Shown here: positions 45,176 to 55,165 of the stretch, in pieces
Position numbering within the stretch: position 1 is the stretch's first letter
Layout of the letters: every line of letters begins with the position of its first letter
DNA from: UBA4416 sp038327195
GTDB lineage: Bacteria > Bacteroidota > Bacteroidia > B-17B0 > Aurantibacillaceae
Direction of reading: 5' to 3'
Length of the DNA stretch: 64,000 nucleotides
Assembly: GCA_038327195.1 (NCBI GenBank)
Contig: JBBQKU010000001.1
Span: 1-64,000 of the forward strand
The notes under the pieces: generated by a model
The model's database searches: none
Seen by the model: the letters and a program-made list of their open reading frames with translations, nothing else
Told to the model about the DNA's origin: nothing
Translations under genes and position numbers: made by a program

Positions 45176-45643
45176 ATGGTTACTATAAAAAACATAATTA
45201 TTTCAGCGTCAGTAATAACTATAGGTTTATTTTCTATAAACGCAGTTCGTAAAGGGGAACCGAAAGATGCTCTTGATAAGCGTATTTTTAAAGTTATAAT
45301 GACGGAAGTTAAAGAAGGCGCTGCTCCAAAGAAAGGTTTAGATGATGAAATTGAGTTTAAAGGCGGTAAAATGTTTAGCCAGTTTTTATTTGATAAATTA
45401 GAATACAAATGGATAAAGTATGAAGTGAAAAAGGATTCAGTATTTACAGATGAAGAGCAAAATGAGATTCATTGGGTTGAGGCTGAAATATCAACTACCG
45501 ATGCAAGTGATCAAACGATGTTAATGACTTGTACGGTTGAAGATTATGACATTCAAGGTACTATTAAAATCACTAAAAAAGATAAATTGAAAAAGAAATA
45601 CGAGTTCACTGGGAAAGAAAAAGATAAAAAGAAGAAAAAATAA
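45176..45643 (+). CDS. Exported protein of unknown function, lysine-rich C-terminus
   Basis: 155 residues with an N-terminal hydrophobic segment (IIISASVITIGLFSINAV), probably a signal peptide. The body is charged and ends in a run of lysines (KEKDKKKKK). No known motif; FKGGKMFSQFLFDKLEYKWIKY may be a conserved core. Followed by a strong terminator shared with the convergent gene. Confidence 0.55.
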   Translation: MVTIKNIIISASVITIGLFSINAVRKGEPKDALDKRIFKVIMTEVKEGAAPKKGLDDEIEFKGGKMFSQFLFDKLEYKWIKYEVKKDSVFTDEEQNEIHWVEAEISTTDASDQTMLMTCTVEDYDIQGTIKITKKDKLKKKYEFTGKEKDKKKKK

Positions 45644-45657
45644 TTTTGATAAAATTT

Positions 45658-45691
45658 AAAAAGGGGCTAACAGTATTGTTAGCCCCTTTTT
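45658..45691. terminator. Bidirectional intrinsic terminator
   Basis: Stem AAAAAGGGGCTAACA / TGTTAGCCCCTTTTT with a 4-nt loop, A run on the left and T run on the right. It serves the convergent genes ending at 45643 and 45727. Confidence 0.9.
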
Positions 45692-45726
45692 TTATCATAA
45701 AAATTTTACACTAATGGTTGAAGTTT

Positions 45727-47355
45727 TTATTTATAAAGCATCTTCATTAACTCCTCATCTTTGCGATACACATCAATGTATAGTTTAAGCCCAGTGCTAT
45801 CTGCTTGAGCTGTATAATACCTAGTATAAATAGGTAGTCTTTTTCTTAAATTTATTTTTCGTTGTTGCTGATTGCTAAAATACAATTGTAAGCTATCATG
45901 CGTGTAATGTAAGCTATCGTCTCTAATCAAAAAATCTGCCAATTGAGTATATTGTTCAAGTCTTATGCATCCATGGCTTTGTGCTCTAGAACTTGTTTTA
46001 AAATATCTTTTAGAATTAGTGTCGTGTAAATAAACTCCAAATGGATTATTAAAATTAAATTTTAAAATGCCCAAACTATTTTCTTCACCAATACGTTGCC
46101 TAAAACGAACTGGTAAATAATCTTTAGAATATTTTTTCCATGGTAATTTAGTATAATCTAAAACTTGATTATGATTTCCAATAACTTCAAAATGTTTTTT
46201 TTCTAGGTATGTAATATCCCTTTGTACTGCAGGTAATATTTCTTTCGTTGCTATTGATAAAGGAGCATTCCAATATGGATAAATTAACAAATGATCTATC
46301 TTGCTAGTTAAAATTGGAGTTTGTGTTTCTGGCTTTCCGCAAACTACAGCAGATTGCATCACAATAGTATCTTTTTCAAATACAACTAACCAAAATGCAG
46401 GAATGTTTATGAAGGCGTACCTTTCAGGGAATTTAGCTTCTTCCCATCTCCAGCGCTCCATTGAGATGCTAATTTGATTTATTATTTTCTCTCGGTTGTA
46501 TGATAAGGCTTGTTTTGTGTATTTTCCTAACTTTCCATCTGGTTGAATAAACCATTTTTTTTGTAATTGATTAATTGCCTTTGCTAATTTTAAACTATCA
46601 TTTAATGTACTTAACGTGTCTAAAAATCCTTGTTTAATAAGATTTTTTTTAATTAAGTCCATTTTTTTTAATGAATCTGTTTCTGTAATAAATGGAATAG
46701 AGTCAACATTAAAATATAATTTATCATTTAAAATTTTTGCTAATTCTTTTTTTAGCATTCGATAATTATAGTGTTTTGGTTCAAGTGAATCAAGTGCTGA
46801 TTTTATTTTATTTTTAGAATAGCCATCCAAAAGAATGCTATCCCATCCTGTTTTTAATTTTGAGAAATTAACTTGTAGCAATAAGCTATCAGGATAAAAT
46901 CGTCCTTTATTTAAGTGTGCACCCATTAGGTAATAAGCATTACTCAACAATAAATCCGTTTTTACTAATGAGCTAATGTTAACGTAATCTTTTTGTGCAT
47001 TGATTAAAGCTAATTCTTTGTTTATTTTAGTATATTGATAATCATCAGCAATTAAGCCGTAATATTTTGAATCTTTAATAATGTTTATTAAGCTATCTCC
47101 CTTTGAATTTAATTGAGCTTGATTAAACCAATTGAGTTTATTTGAATAATTCTTTTTAAAAAAACGATAGGTAATTAACTCAATAGAGTCAATGATCAGA
47201 ATAGAATCAGCTTTTATAAAAAAACCTAATTCTTTTTCAACTTCCACCTGTAATTGCTGAGGTGTTGTGACTTTTACAGTTGTGATTTCTTTTTCTTCTT
47301 TATCGTTACACGATAAGAAAATAAACGTAATTAATATAAAAAAACAAAGCCTCAT
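45727..47355 (-). CDS. L,D-transpeptidase lipoprotein (YcbB/LdtD-like)
   Basis: 542 residues; lipobox FIFLSC with Cys16. Domain order as in YcbB: N-terminal scaffold, a peptidoglycan-binding stretch (QLQKKWFIQPDGKLGKYTKQAL, about 270-292) and the YkuD catalytic domain ending in SHGCIRLE with Cys463. It forms 3-3 cross-links in peptidoglycan or attaches proteins to it. The start codon lies inside the terminator hairpin of the upstream T9SS gene; no other Met gives a signal peptide, so the start is well supported. Confidence 0.9.
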   Translation of the reverse strand: MRLCFFILITFIFLSCNDKEEKEITTVKVTTPQQLQVEVEKELGFFIKADSILIIDSIELITYRFFKKNYSNKLNWFNQAQLNSKGDSLINIIKDSKYYGLIADDYQYTKINKELALINAQKDYVNISSLVKTDLLLSNAYYLMGAHLNKGRFYPDSLLLQVNFSKLKTGWDSILLDGYSKNKIKSALDSLEPKHYNYRMLKKELAKILNDKLYFNVDSIPFITETDSLKKMDLIKKNLIKQGFLDTLSTLNDSLKLAKAINQLQKKWFIQPDGKLGKYTKQALSYNREKIINQISISMERWRWEEAKFPERYAFINIPAFWLVVFEKDTIVMQSAVVCGKPETQTPILTSKIDHLLIYPYWNAPLSIATKEILPAVQRDITYLEKKHFEVIGNHNQVLDYTKLPWKKYSKDYLPVRFRQRIGEENSLGILKFNFNNPFGVYLHDTNSKRYFKTSSRAQSHGCIRLEQYTQLADFLIRDDSLHYTHDSLQLYFSNQQQRKINLRKRLPIYTRYYTAQADSTGLKLYIDVYRKDEELMKMLYK

Positions 47356-47378
47356 CTTTGTATAAAGATAAGGCTTTG
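47345..47378 (-). terminator. Terminator-like hairpin containing the L,D-transpeptidase start codon
   Basis: On the minus strand: CAAAGCCTTATCTTT, 4-nt loop, AAAGATGAGGCTTTG, then seven T. One mismatch in 15 pairs. The ATG in the right arm is the start codon of the L,D-transpeptidase and the T run is part of its signal-peptide codons. It lies 18 bp after the stop of the T9SS gene. Confidence 0.8.
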
Positions 47379-47395
47379 ATTTATATATCCGAAGA

Positions 47396-48403
47396 TTATT
47401 TAGTAACGTTGAATTTTCCAGATTTTATGGTTTGATTATTTTTATCAATTACGGTATACAAATATATCCCACTAATTAAGTTTGACACGTCAAGTTTTAT
47501 TTTTCCATTTTCAAAATTTTCAGAAGCAATAACTTTACCAGTGATGTCGTAAGCTATAATTTTAGAAGCGTTTAGGCTTGTAGTATTAAAATTTATAACT
47601 GAATTTGATGGATTTGGAAATACAGATATATCAATTGCTTCTTTACTGTTTTCTTTAACACTTACAGTTAAATAATCTTTTAATACTGTTACAAATGTTT
47701 GAGTACTAGTTCCGCCTAATGCGGAAGATACTATTGATGTTGAAATAGAAAATACTGGAGCTTTGGAAGCACTAGGAGAATAAAAATCATAATTAAATTG
47801 AGTAATATTTACAGATCCTATAACAGGAATTGTTCCATTCAATACTTGAGATGTTGTTAATCTGATAATATCTTTAAAAGTTCTACCAACCAAAGTTAAT
47901 GTTCCTGTTGCATCTGCATTCACTGTACAAAGCCCAGTAAATGTGCCATTATTTCCTAAAACAGTTAAGCTTCCACCAACTGCAGATGTTACAGTAGAAA
48001 TTGCGTTAAATGGATATTGTGCAAATTTAGCAGGTGTAGCATAATTAAGATTTACAGCAATACCATTAGCAGAAATATTTCCACCATAATAATTTAGTCC
48101 TGTAGAACTAGCTTTATAATAAGCTATGTTAGCTGTTGATGATGATACTGCAACATCAGCTGCTGGATATGCAGGATTTGCTGCAAAAACAGTTACGTAA
48201 GTGTTTGAAATAGAAGAATGCATAACAGGAGTGTAACTCCAAACAGACCCTAAACCTGAAGCGCCTGGGGCAACCGTATCACATTGTACTGTAGCGTAAT
48301 CAATATTTAAATAAGCTGGTGCATGATTAGCTTGAGTTAATATTTGAGCATTTGAATAACTAATTGATAGTAATGCTAGGCATGAAAGTAATATTTTTTT
48401 CAT
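47396..48403 (-). CDS. T9SS type A sorting domain protein (secreted, unknown function)
   Basis: 335 residues; signal peptide ILLSCLALLSISYSNAQ. The mature part is rich in Ser, Thr, Val and Ala, beta-type, with no enzymatic motif. The sorting domain starts at VFPNPSNSVINFN and continues through AYDITGKVI and LDVSNLISGIYLYTV. A textbook promoter lies just upstream. It is upstream of and co-directional with the L,D-transpeptidase. Confidence 0.82.
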   Translation of the reverse strand: MKKILLSCLALLSISYSNAQILTQANHAPAYLNIDYATVQCDTVAPGASGLGSVWSYTPVMHSSISNTYVTVFAANPAYPAADVAVSSSTANIAYYKASSTGLNYYGGNISANGIAVNLNYATPAKFAQYPFNAISTVTSAVGGSLTVLGNNGTFTGLCTVNADATGTLTLVGRTFKDIIRLTTSQVLNGTIPVIGSVNITQFNYDFYSPSASKAPVFSISTSIVSSALGGTSTQTFVTVLKDYLTVSVKENSKEAIDISVFPNPSNSVINFNTTSLNASKIIAYDITGKVIASENFENGKIKLDVSNLISGIYLYTVIDKNNQTIKSGKFNVTK

Positions 48404-48425
48404 AAAATTTATTTTAAGTGTTTAT

Positions 48426-48457
48426 CAAATATATTTATATTATTGCGATTTTCAAAA
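48426..48457 (-). promoter_or_regulatory. Bacteroidota promoter of the T9SS gene
   Basis: On the minus strand TTTTG (48457-48453), 19 bp spacer, TATATTTG (48433-48426); both elements match the consensus exactly. The start codon is 22 bp downstream. Confidence 0.7.
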
Positions 48458-48565
48458 TAAAATGCTTAAAAACATTACCTATTCAAATAATTAAAAATGG
48501 AGTTTACACTAATTAAATTGGACTATAGTATTTTTTTATATTACATGAAATAGCATTTCTTACAA

Positions 48566-49975
48566 TCAAAAAACAATTTTACCTGGGTTTAAAATTAAAT
48601 TTGGATCAAATAATTTTTTAATGTTTTGCATTAATAATATTTGATGAGCTGGAAACACAATTGATAAGTAATCTTTTTGCACTAAACCAATGCCATGCTC
48701 ACCACTTATTGTGCCACCTAATTTTTTACATAATTCAAATATTTCGGTTATTCCTTTTGGTAATTCTGTTTCCCAAACGGCATCACTCAGTTCCCCTTTA
48801 ATAATATTTACATGTAAATTCCCATCTCCTGCATGTCCGTAACAAACACTCTTAAAACCATATTTTTCTCCAATGGCTTTTACTCCTTTTAAAAGTATTG
48901 GTAATTCTGCTCTGGGAACCACAGTATCTTCTTCTTTATAAACCGAATTACTTTTTACTGCTTCGCCAACTTTACGTCTGATTTTCCAAAGAGATGCTTT
49001 TTGTTCGGCACTATCAGCCATTAAAATTTCATCACAACCATGTTCAATCATAATGTTATTTATGGTTTCACAATCATTAAATAATACATCTAAATTATTA
49101 CCGTCAACCTCAATTAATAATAAAGCTTGCCATTCTGGGTTAATTGAAAAGTTTACTTCACCTGCATATTTAATACTCCAATCAATAGCATCGCGTTCCA
49201 TAAACTCCATCGCACTCGGTGTAATTCCTGCTCTAAAAGTTGCGCCCACTGCTTCACACGCTTTTTCGGCAGATGTAAATGGCACTAACATTAATAAATC
49301 GTGTTTTGGTAATGGAATTAATTTAAATACAATTTTAGTTATAATTCCAAGCGTACCTTCGCTGCCAACCATTAAGTGAGTTAAATTATATCCCGTAGAA
49401 TATTTTAATGTATTTGCTCCAGTCCAAATAATATCTCCATTTGGCAAAACCATTTCAATATTCAATACATAATCTCGGGTTGTGCCATATTTAACTGCTT
49501 TTGGTCCGCCACTACTATGCGCTACATTGCCTCCCAATGAGCAACTGCCCCAACTTGCTGGATCTGGAGGGTAAAACAAACCAACTTTTTTCACTTCTTC
49601 TTGAAACGTATAATTAATAACTCCTGGTTCTACAGTTGCTTGTAAATTGCGTTCATCAATTTTTAAAATAGTATTGAAGCGTTCCATGCTAATAATTATT
49701 CCTCCTAATATTGGTAAAGCGCCTCCACTTAAACCTGTGCCAGCACCCCTTACCGTTACTGGAATTTTATGCGCATTTGCTAATTTCATTATCTCAGAAA
49801 TTTGCAAAACTGTTTTGGGTTTTAAAACTATTTCGGGTTTAAATACTAAATCCTCTGTTTCATCGCGACCATATTTTTTTAAATTTTCTTCATCTAAAAA
49901 AATGTCTTCTTCGTCAATAATTTGTTTTAAAAGATTTACAATTGTTACGTCAATTTTATTGTATACTAGATTCAT
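48566..49975 (-). CDS. FAD-binding oxidoreductase, GlcD/D-lactate dehydrogenase type
   Basis: 469 residues. FAD PCMH-type domain: VTVRGAGTGLSGGALP and DPASWGSCSLGGNVAHSSGG bind the cofactor pyrophosphate. The C-terminal half is the FAD-oxidase domain with CYGHAGDGNLHVNI and SGEHGIGLVQKDYL. It oxidises a 2-hydroxy acid such as glycolate or D-lactate. No GlcE/GlcF partner is here. It is 17 bp downstream of prmA. Confidence 0.88.
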   Translation of the reverse strand: MNLVYNKIDVTIVNLLKQIIDEEDIFLDEENLKKYGRDETEDLVFKPEIVLKPKTVLQISEIMKLANAHKIPVTVRGAGTGLSGGALPILGGIIISMERFNTILKIDERNLQATVEPGVINYTFQEEVKKVGLFYPPDPASWGSCSLGGNVAHSSGGPKAVKYGTTRDYVLNIEMVLPNGDIIWTGANTLKYSTGYNLTHLMVGSEGTLGIITKIVFKLIPLPKHDLLMLVPFTSAEKACEAVGATFRAGITPSAMEFMERDAIDWSIKYAGEVNFSINPEWQALLLIEVDGNNLDVLFNDCETINNIMIEHGCDEILMADSAEQKASLWKIRRKVGEAVKSNSVYKEEDTVVPRAELPILLKGVKAIGEKYGFKSVCYGHAGDGNLHVNIIKGELSDAVWETELPKGITEIFELCKKLGGTISGEHGIGLVQKDYLSIVFPAHQILLMQNIKKLFDPNLILNPGKIVF

Positions 49976-49992
49976 GGTTTTAGAAATAATTT

Positions 49993-50817
49993 TTATTTAA
50001 CCAATTTAATAACGGCCCATTCATTTTTATTGTAACTCTCTATGAAAGTAAAACCAATTGTTTGAGCTAATTTTTTTAATTCTTCTACATCTGCCGAAAA
50101 GAAACCACTTAGTAAAATATAACCACCTTTTTTTAAGCAAGTAAAATAGTTAGGCAAATCTTGTTTTAAAATATTTTTATTAATGTTAGCTAAAATAATA
50201 TCAAAGGTTTCTTGCTTTGGCAATAGTGTAGCATCTCCTTTTTTAAATTCTATTTCCAAGCAATCATTTATTTCAGCATTTTCTATACTGTTTTCTATAC
50301 TCCAATCATCAATGTCAATTCCTAATAAAGTTGTTGCCCCTAATTGTTTTGCTAATATTGCTAAAATCCCTGTCCCGCAACCCATATCCAAAATAGATTT
50401 GTTCTTAAAATCTAGACTAAACATTGTTTTACTTACGAGCCAAGTTGTATCGTGATGCCCCGTACCAAAACTCATTTTAGGAGTAATAATAATATCGTGC
50501 TTTACATTGTCAGACTTTTCATGAAAATGGGCTCTTATGCAAACTAAATCATCAACATATACTGGCGAAAAATTCTTTTCCCATTCTTCATTCCAATTTG
50601 TTTTTGGAATTTCGGTTCGCGTGTATGAAAATATAAAGTCCTCAAATTTTAAATCTTTTACTAAATTTTCATTTTCTAATTCGTCTTGTATATAAGCATC
50701 CAAACCAAGATCATTTTGAGTAAAACTTTCAAAACCAATGTCTGCTAAAAGTGCTATTAATATATCTGAGCCAGGTTCAGGAGGTGTTACGTTAAAAGAG
50801 TATTGAATATAATTCAT
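49993..50817 (-). CDS. prmA: Ribosomal protein L11 methyltransferase
   Basis: 274 residues. The SAM-binding motif DMGCGTGILAILAKQLGA is in the middle, preceded by KMSFGTGHHDTT and followed by DIILANINKNIL, all typical of PrmA. The N-terminal domain is the L11-binding part. It trimethylates ribosomal protein L11. Confidence 0.92.
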   Translation of the reverse strand: MNYIQYSFNVTPPEPGSDILIALLADIGFESFTQNDLGLDAYIQDELENENLVKDLKFEDFIFSYTRTEIPKTNWNEEWEKNFSPVYVDDLVCIRAHFHEKSDNVKHDIIITPKMSFGTGHHDTTWLVSKTMFSLDFKNKSILDMGCGTGILAILAKQLGATTLLGIDIDDWSIENSIENAEINDCLEIEFKKGDATLLPKQETFDIILANINKNILKQDLPNYFTCLKKGGYILLSGFFSADVEELKKLAQTIGFTFIESYNKNEWAVIKLVK

Positions 50818-50906
50818 GGGGTTAATTTTAGTTTAATCGGATATTGAACAGCTCAAATTTTAGGTCTAAAAATGTTCGTTAGTTTAATTGAAATTAAATA
50901 ATAACT

Positions 50907-51662
50907 CTAAAAAGAATTAATAATAGCACAAAAATCATCGGCTTTTAATGATGCTCCTCCTATTAATCCACCATCCACATCTGGGCATGTAAATAATTCA
51001 CGAGCATTTTGAGCATTACAACTTCCACCATATAAAATTGAAGTTTCTTGTGCAATTTCAGGAGAAAATAGTTTTGCAATTTCAGTTCTAATAAATTTAT
51101 GCATTTCTTGCGCCTGATTGCTAGTTGCTGTTAAGCCAGTACCTATAGCCCATATTGGTTCGTATGCAATTATTATATTTTGAAATTCGGAAGAGTTAAA
51201 CTTTGATAATACTTCATTTAATTGTGATTTTATTACATCAAAGTAAAATGCGCCTTCACGCTGATCTATCGTTTCGCCTATACAAAAAATAGGTTTAATG
51301 TTATGTAATAATGCTTCCTTAATTTTTAAGACAAGCTCTTCATTGGTTTCATTAAAATAGGCTCGTCTTTCGCTGTGGCCAATCAATACATACTGACAGC
51401 CAACTGATTGCAATATTTTTGCACTAATCTCACCGGTATAGGCGCCATTGGATTCTGTATGACAGTTTTGAGCTCCGATGTAAACATTTTCAGTTTCACC
51501 AATTTTACTGCTAAGACTCTCTAAATAAGGAAATGGTGGAATAATGATTTTAATAATAGTATCAGAAGAATTTAATTTATTTAAAATAGAGTCCGTCAAA
51601 AAAACCGCCTCTGAAAGCGTATTATTCATTTTCCAATTTCCAGCAACTATTTTTTTTCGCAT
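50907..51662 (-). CDS. tpiA: Triose-phosphate isomerase
   Basis: 251 residues. AGNWKMN (catalytic Lys), IGHSERR (catalytic His) and AYEPIWAIGTG (catalytic Glu), with the phosphate loop YGGSCNAQNA and the GGASL end. Glycolysis and gluconeogenesis. Its start is 2 bp after the permease stop. Confidence 0.95.
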   Translation of the reverse strand: MRKKIVAGNWKMNNTLSEAVFLTDSILNKLNSSDTIIKIIIPPFPYLESLSSKIGETENVYIGAQNCHTESNGAYTGEISAKILQSVGCQYVLIGHSERRAYFNETNEELVLKIKEALLHNIKPIFCIGETIDQREGAFYFDVIKSQLNEVLSKFNSSEFQNIIIAYEPIWAIGTGLTATSNQAQEMHKFIRTEIAKLFSPEIAQETSILYGGSCNAQNARELFTCPDVDGGLIGGASLKADDFCAIINSF

Positions 51663-51664
51663 GA

Positions 51665-52741
51665 TTATTTTACTCTAACTCTTGGATCTAAAACACCATA
51701 AGCTATGTCAACTAATATATTAGTAATTACAAATATAGTTGCAAATATGATTGTTGCTCCCATAACTACAGGTAAATCGTTTTTAGTTAATGCTTCAAAT
51801 ACTTCATAACCAATACCTTTCCAACTAAATATTTTTTCAACAAATATTGCTCCTGCCATTAATCCTGCAAACCAACCAGAAATAGCTGTAACAACTGGGT
51901 TTAATGCATTTTTAAGCGCATGTTTAATGATAATGCTATATAACGTTAATCCTTTTGCTTTCGCCGTTCTAATATAATCTTGACTCATTACATCAAGCAA
52001 CGAACTACGCATTAATTGTACTACAATTGCTAAAGGTCTTATTCCAAGGGTTATTGAGGGTAAAATTAAATTTTTAAGTTTTAGTTTTTCACCTTCCCAA
52101 ACATCTATATCATAAAGACTGCCTGTTGGTGACAGCCCAGTATAATCTTTTAAAACGTATCCAAATAACCACGCAATAATTAAGCCTACAAAAAAAGAAG
52201 GAGCTGCCATGCCTAACACTGCTAATACTAACGAAAACCGATCATAAAATGTATTTTGTTTTACAGCACTTAGTATACCTAAAAATATTCCAATAATGGA
52301 GGCGATTACAATTGAAGTGAATGCTAAAACAGCCGTTTCTGGCAATGTTTCTATTATAATATCAGATACTGGGCGCTTAGAGATATAAGATCTTCTTAGA
52401 TGTGGTAATTTTAATACAACACATTTGTTTATCCCAAATGTAAAAAGTGGCTTCCAGCTATATTTTTCTGGACTCAAGTACCAGAGACTCTCTTGATTTT
52501 TATAATTATGAACGGAAACAGGGGATAAATCATTTAAATAAAGGCCGTATTGTTCTAAAATTGGCCTATCTGTACCTAAATCTTTATGAATTGCAGCAAT
52601 TGATTCTTTATTTGCTCGCTGCCCTAACATAATAGTTGCAGGGTCGCCTGGTAATACGTTAAATAAGAAAAATATAACAGTAATTACTCCGTATAAAACG
52701 AAAATACCATATAATATTTTTTTTGTTATATATTGAATCAC
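51665..52741 (-). CDS. ABC transporter permease, DppB/OppB family
   Basis: 358 residues. Helix 1 then NVLPGDPATIMLGQRANKE, typical of DppB-type permeases; the ABC-interacting EAA-like loop reads YIRTAKAKGLTLYSIIIKHALKNAL. Six membrane helices. It is one half of a peptide/nickel-type importer. No second permease, ATPase or binding protein is in the window. Confidence 0.85.
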   Translation of the reverse strand: MIQYITKKILYGIFVLYGVITVIFFLFNVLPGDPATIMLGQRANKESIAAIHKDLGTDRPILEQYGLYLNDLSPVSVHNYKNQESLWYLSPEKYSWKPLFTFGINKCVVLKLPHLRRSYISKRPVSDIIIETLPETAVLAFTSIVIASIIGIFLGILSAVKQNTFYDRFSLVLAVLGMAAPSFFVGLIIAWLFGYVLKDYTGLSPTGSLYDIDVWEGEKLKLKNLILPSITLGIRPLAIVVQLMRSSLLDVMSQDYIRTAKAKGLTLYSIIIKHALKNALNPVVTAISGWFAGLMAGAIFVEKIFSWKGIGYEVFEALTKNDLPVVMGATIIFATIFVITNILVDIAYGVLDPRVRVK

Positions 52742-52859
52742 AAACTTTGTCTAAATCTACAAGATGCTAAGTAAATGAAATAAATTTGTATTTGAAATAT
52801 TTTTAGCGAAAATTCAGTATTATGTGTCGAATAAGATTTTTAAGGTAAATTTGCATGAC

Positions 52860-55163
52860 GTGAGTATTTTAAAGAAAATAAATTTTATTTTAGTTTTACT
52901 TATTGCTTTTTCAAGCTTTAACGGAATTGCTCAACGCATTGGAGTTGTTATGAGCGGAGGAGGAGCAAGTGGATTAGCCCATATAGGGGTATTAAAAGCT
53001 TTAGAGGAAAACCACATTCCTATACATTGCATTTCTGGAACGTCAATAGGAAGTATTATTGGTGGGTTATATTCATCCGGATATTCGCCTTTGGAAATTG
53101 AGAAAATGGTAAAAGATGAGGCTTTTGCAAGATTAACAAAAGGAGAAATGGCTGCAAAATTCGGCTATTATATTCACAAAAGGGATGATTATGCCTCATG
53201 GTTAATGATTAAATTGTCATTAAACAACAATTTTCTTTCAAATTTACCTACAAACCTCATTAATTCAGTTCCAATCGATTTTTATTTAATGGAAACCTTT
53301 GCAGGTGCAAATTCGGCTTCTAATTATAATTTCGATAGTTTGTTTGTACCTTTTAGATGTGTTGCTTCAAATATTGTAAAAAAAGAAAGTGTTGTATTTC
53401 GAAATGGAGATATGCCGTCTGCAATTAGAGCATCAATGAGTTATCCATTCTACATAAGACCAATAACTATTGACAGCGCCCTATTATTTGATGGTGGATT
53501 ATATAATAATTTTCCAAGCAATATAATGTATGAAGAGATGTATCCAGATTTTATAATTGGCAGTTCAGTTTCGGAAAATTCGGAAATTCCTAATGATGAT
53601 AATTTATTTTTACAATTACGAAACATGTTAATGAGCCAAAGTAATTATAAACCAATTTGTGATAATTCTATTATTATTCAGCCATGGTCAGATGTTGGAA
53701 TTTTTAATTTTGAAACTGCTCAAAGGCTTATTGATAGTGGATATGTTGCAACATTGCGACAAATGCCCCAGATAAAAAGACATATTACAAGTTATGAAGA
53801 CAGTATAAAATTATCTGAAAAACGGAAAGTTTTTAGGGAGAAATCCAATAACACGAAAATTATATATAATAAAGTAAATGTTATAGGTGTAAATAAAAAC
53901 ATGGAGCGGTTTGTGAATAAAAGTATCACGAAAAACAAAAGTGAGTTTACAATGAAACAACTTAAAAGACAATATTTTCGAATGATGTCTGACGAAAAAA
54001 TAAAGTCTTCTTATCCTACCTCGAAAATAGATACTACCACGGGAAAATACACTTTGACACTTCAAACCAAAAAAGAAAAGCAATTTTTTTTAGATATTGG
54101 TGGTAATATTTCCAACAGACCAATTAGTAATTTTTTTTTAGGACTTCAATATAATCATATTGGTAAAATAGGATTTACTGCTTATGCTAATGGTTATTTA
54201 GGGAAATTAAATTCGAGTTCGTTAACAAAGTTAAGATTTGAATTCCCAACAAAATTGCCTTTTTATGTTGAACCCTCATTTACTATTTCGCGTTGGGATT
54301 ATTATAAAAGTAGTGCGTTGTTTTATGATTTTGAAAAACCAGCGTATTTAATTCAGGAAGACTTATTTGGGGAGTTAAACATTGGTGCTCCTGTTGGAAA
54401 TACTGGAAAAATCGTTTTAACTGGTGGAATGAGTGAATGGAAAAATAGATACTACCAAGTGGATCAATTTACTAAATTAGATACTAGCGACCTTTCAGTT
54501 TTTGATTTTCAATATGGACAAATTTCTTATCAAATTAATACATTAAATCGAAAGCAATATGCTACAGAAGGTGCACGCCTTTTAGTTAGAGCAAAATATG
54601 TAAGTGGTTTGGAAAGTTATTTTCCAGGATCAACTGCCGTAGATTCTGTGAAATCGGTTAGAAATCCAGGGCACGATTGGTTTAATTTAAAATTGACAAT
54701 TGATAAATATATCAAGCCAATTAAATATTTTAAAATTGGAATTTTTGCAGAGGGCGTTTATTCATCTCAAGATTTTTTTAGAAATTATAATGCAAGTATT
54801 TTATCTGCTCCTGTTTTTAGCCCAATTCCTGAAAGTCAAACTTTTTTTGTAGCTGACTATAGGGCACATCAATATTTATCTGGTGGATTGAAAGCTATTG
54901 CTACGCCCTATAAAAACTTAGATATTCGTTTTGAAGCCTATTTTTTTCAACCTGTTTTATCAATTTTAAAAACTGTAAATGGAAAAGCAGCTTATAGCAC
55001 TCCTTTTTTATACCATCATTTTTTGGGTATGGGCGCATTAGTTTATCACACCCCAATTGGCCCATTAAGCATTGGTGTAAATTATTATGATAAAAATGAA
55101 AACAGCTTTTCTTTTTTCTTTCATTTTGGATATACCATTTATAATAAAAAATCTATTGATTGA
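52860..55163 (+). CDS. Patatin-like phospholipase with C-terminal outer-membrane barrel (PlpD-type)
   Basis: 767 residues from GTG 52860, which gives a clean signal peptide (KKINFILVLLIAFSSFNGIAQ); GTG 52824 would add 12 residues. Patatin domain: oxyanion loop SGGGASG, nucleophile Ser in GTSIGS, catalytic Asp in FDGGLYNN. Residues about 330-400 look like a POTRA repeat, and the rest is a 16-strand barrel ending in FFFHFGYTIYN. It would hydrolyse phospholipids and be anchored or translocated by its own barrel. Confidence 0.85.
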   Translation: MSILKKINFILVLLIAFSSFNGIAQRIGVVMSGGGASGLAHIGVLKALEENHIPIHCISGTSIGSIIGGLYSSGYSPLEIEKMVKDEAFARLTKGEMAAKFGYYIHKRDDYASWLMIKLSLNNNFLSNLPTNLINSVPIDFYLMETFAGANSASNYNFDSLFVPFRCVASNIVKKESVVFRNGDMPSAIRASMSYPFYIRPITIDSALLFDGGLYNNFPSNIMYEEMYPDFIIGSSVSENSEIPNDDNLFLQLRNMLMSQSNYKPICDNSIIIQPWSDVGIFNFETAQRLIDSGYVATLRQMPQIKRHITSYEDSIKLSEKRKVFREKSNNTKIIYNKVNVIGVNKNMERFVNKSITKNKSEFTMKQLKRQYFRMMSDEKIKSSYPTSKIDTTTGKYTLTLQTKKEKQFFLDIGGNISNRPISNFFLGLQYNHIGKIGFTAYANGYLGKLNSSSLTKLRFEFPTKLPFYVEPSFTISRWDYYKSSALFYDFEKPAYLIQEDLFGELNIGAPVGNTGKIVLTGGMSEWKNRYYQVDQFTKLDTSDLSVFDFQYGQISYQINTLNRKQYATEGARLLVRAKYVSGLESYFPGSTAVDSVKSVRNPGHDWFNLKLTIDKYIKPIKYFKIGIFAEGVYSSQDFFRNYNASILSAPVFSPIPESQTFFVADYRAHQYLSGGLKAIATPYKNLDIRFEAYFFQPVLSILKTVNGKAAYSTPFLYHHFLGMGALVYHTPIGPLSIGVNYYDKNENSFSFFFHFGYTIYNKKSID

Positions 55164-55165
55164 TT

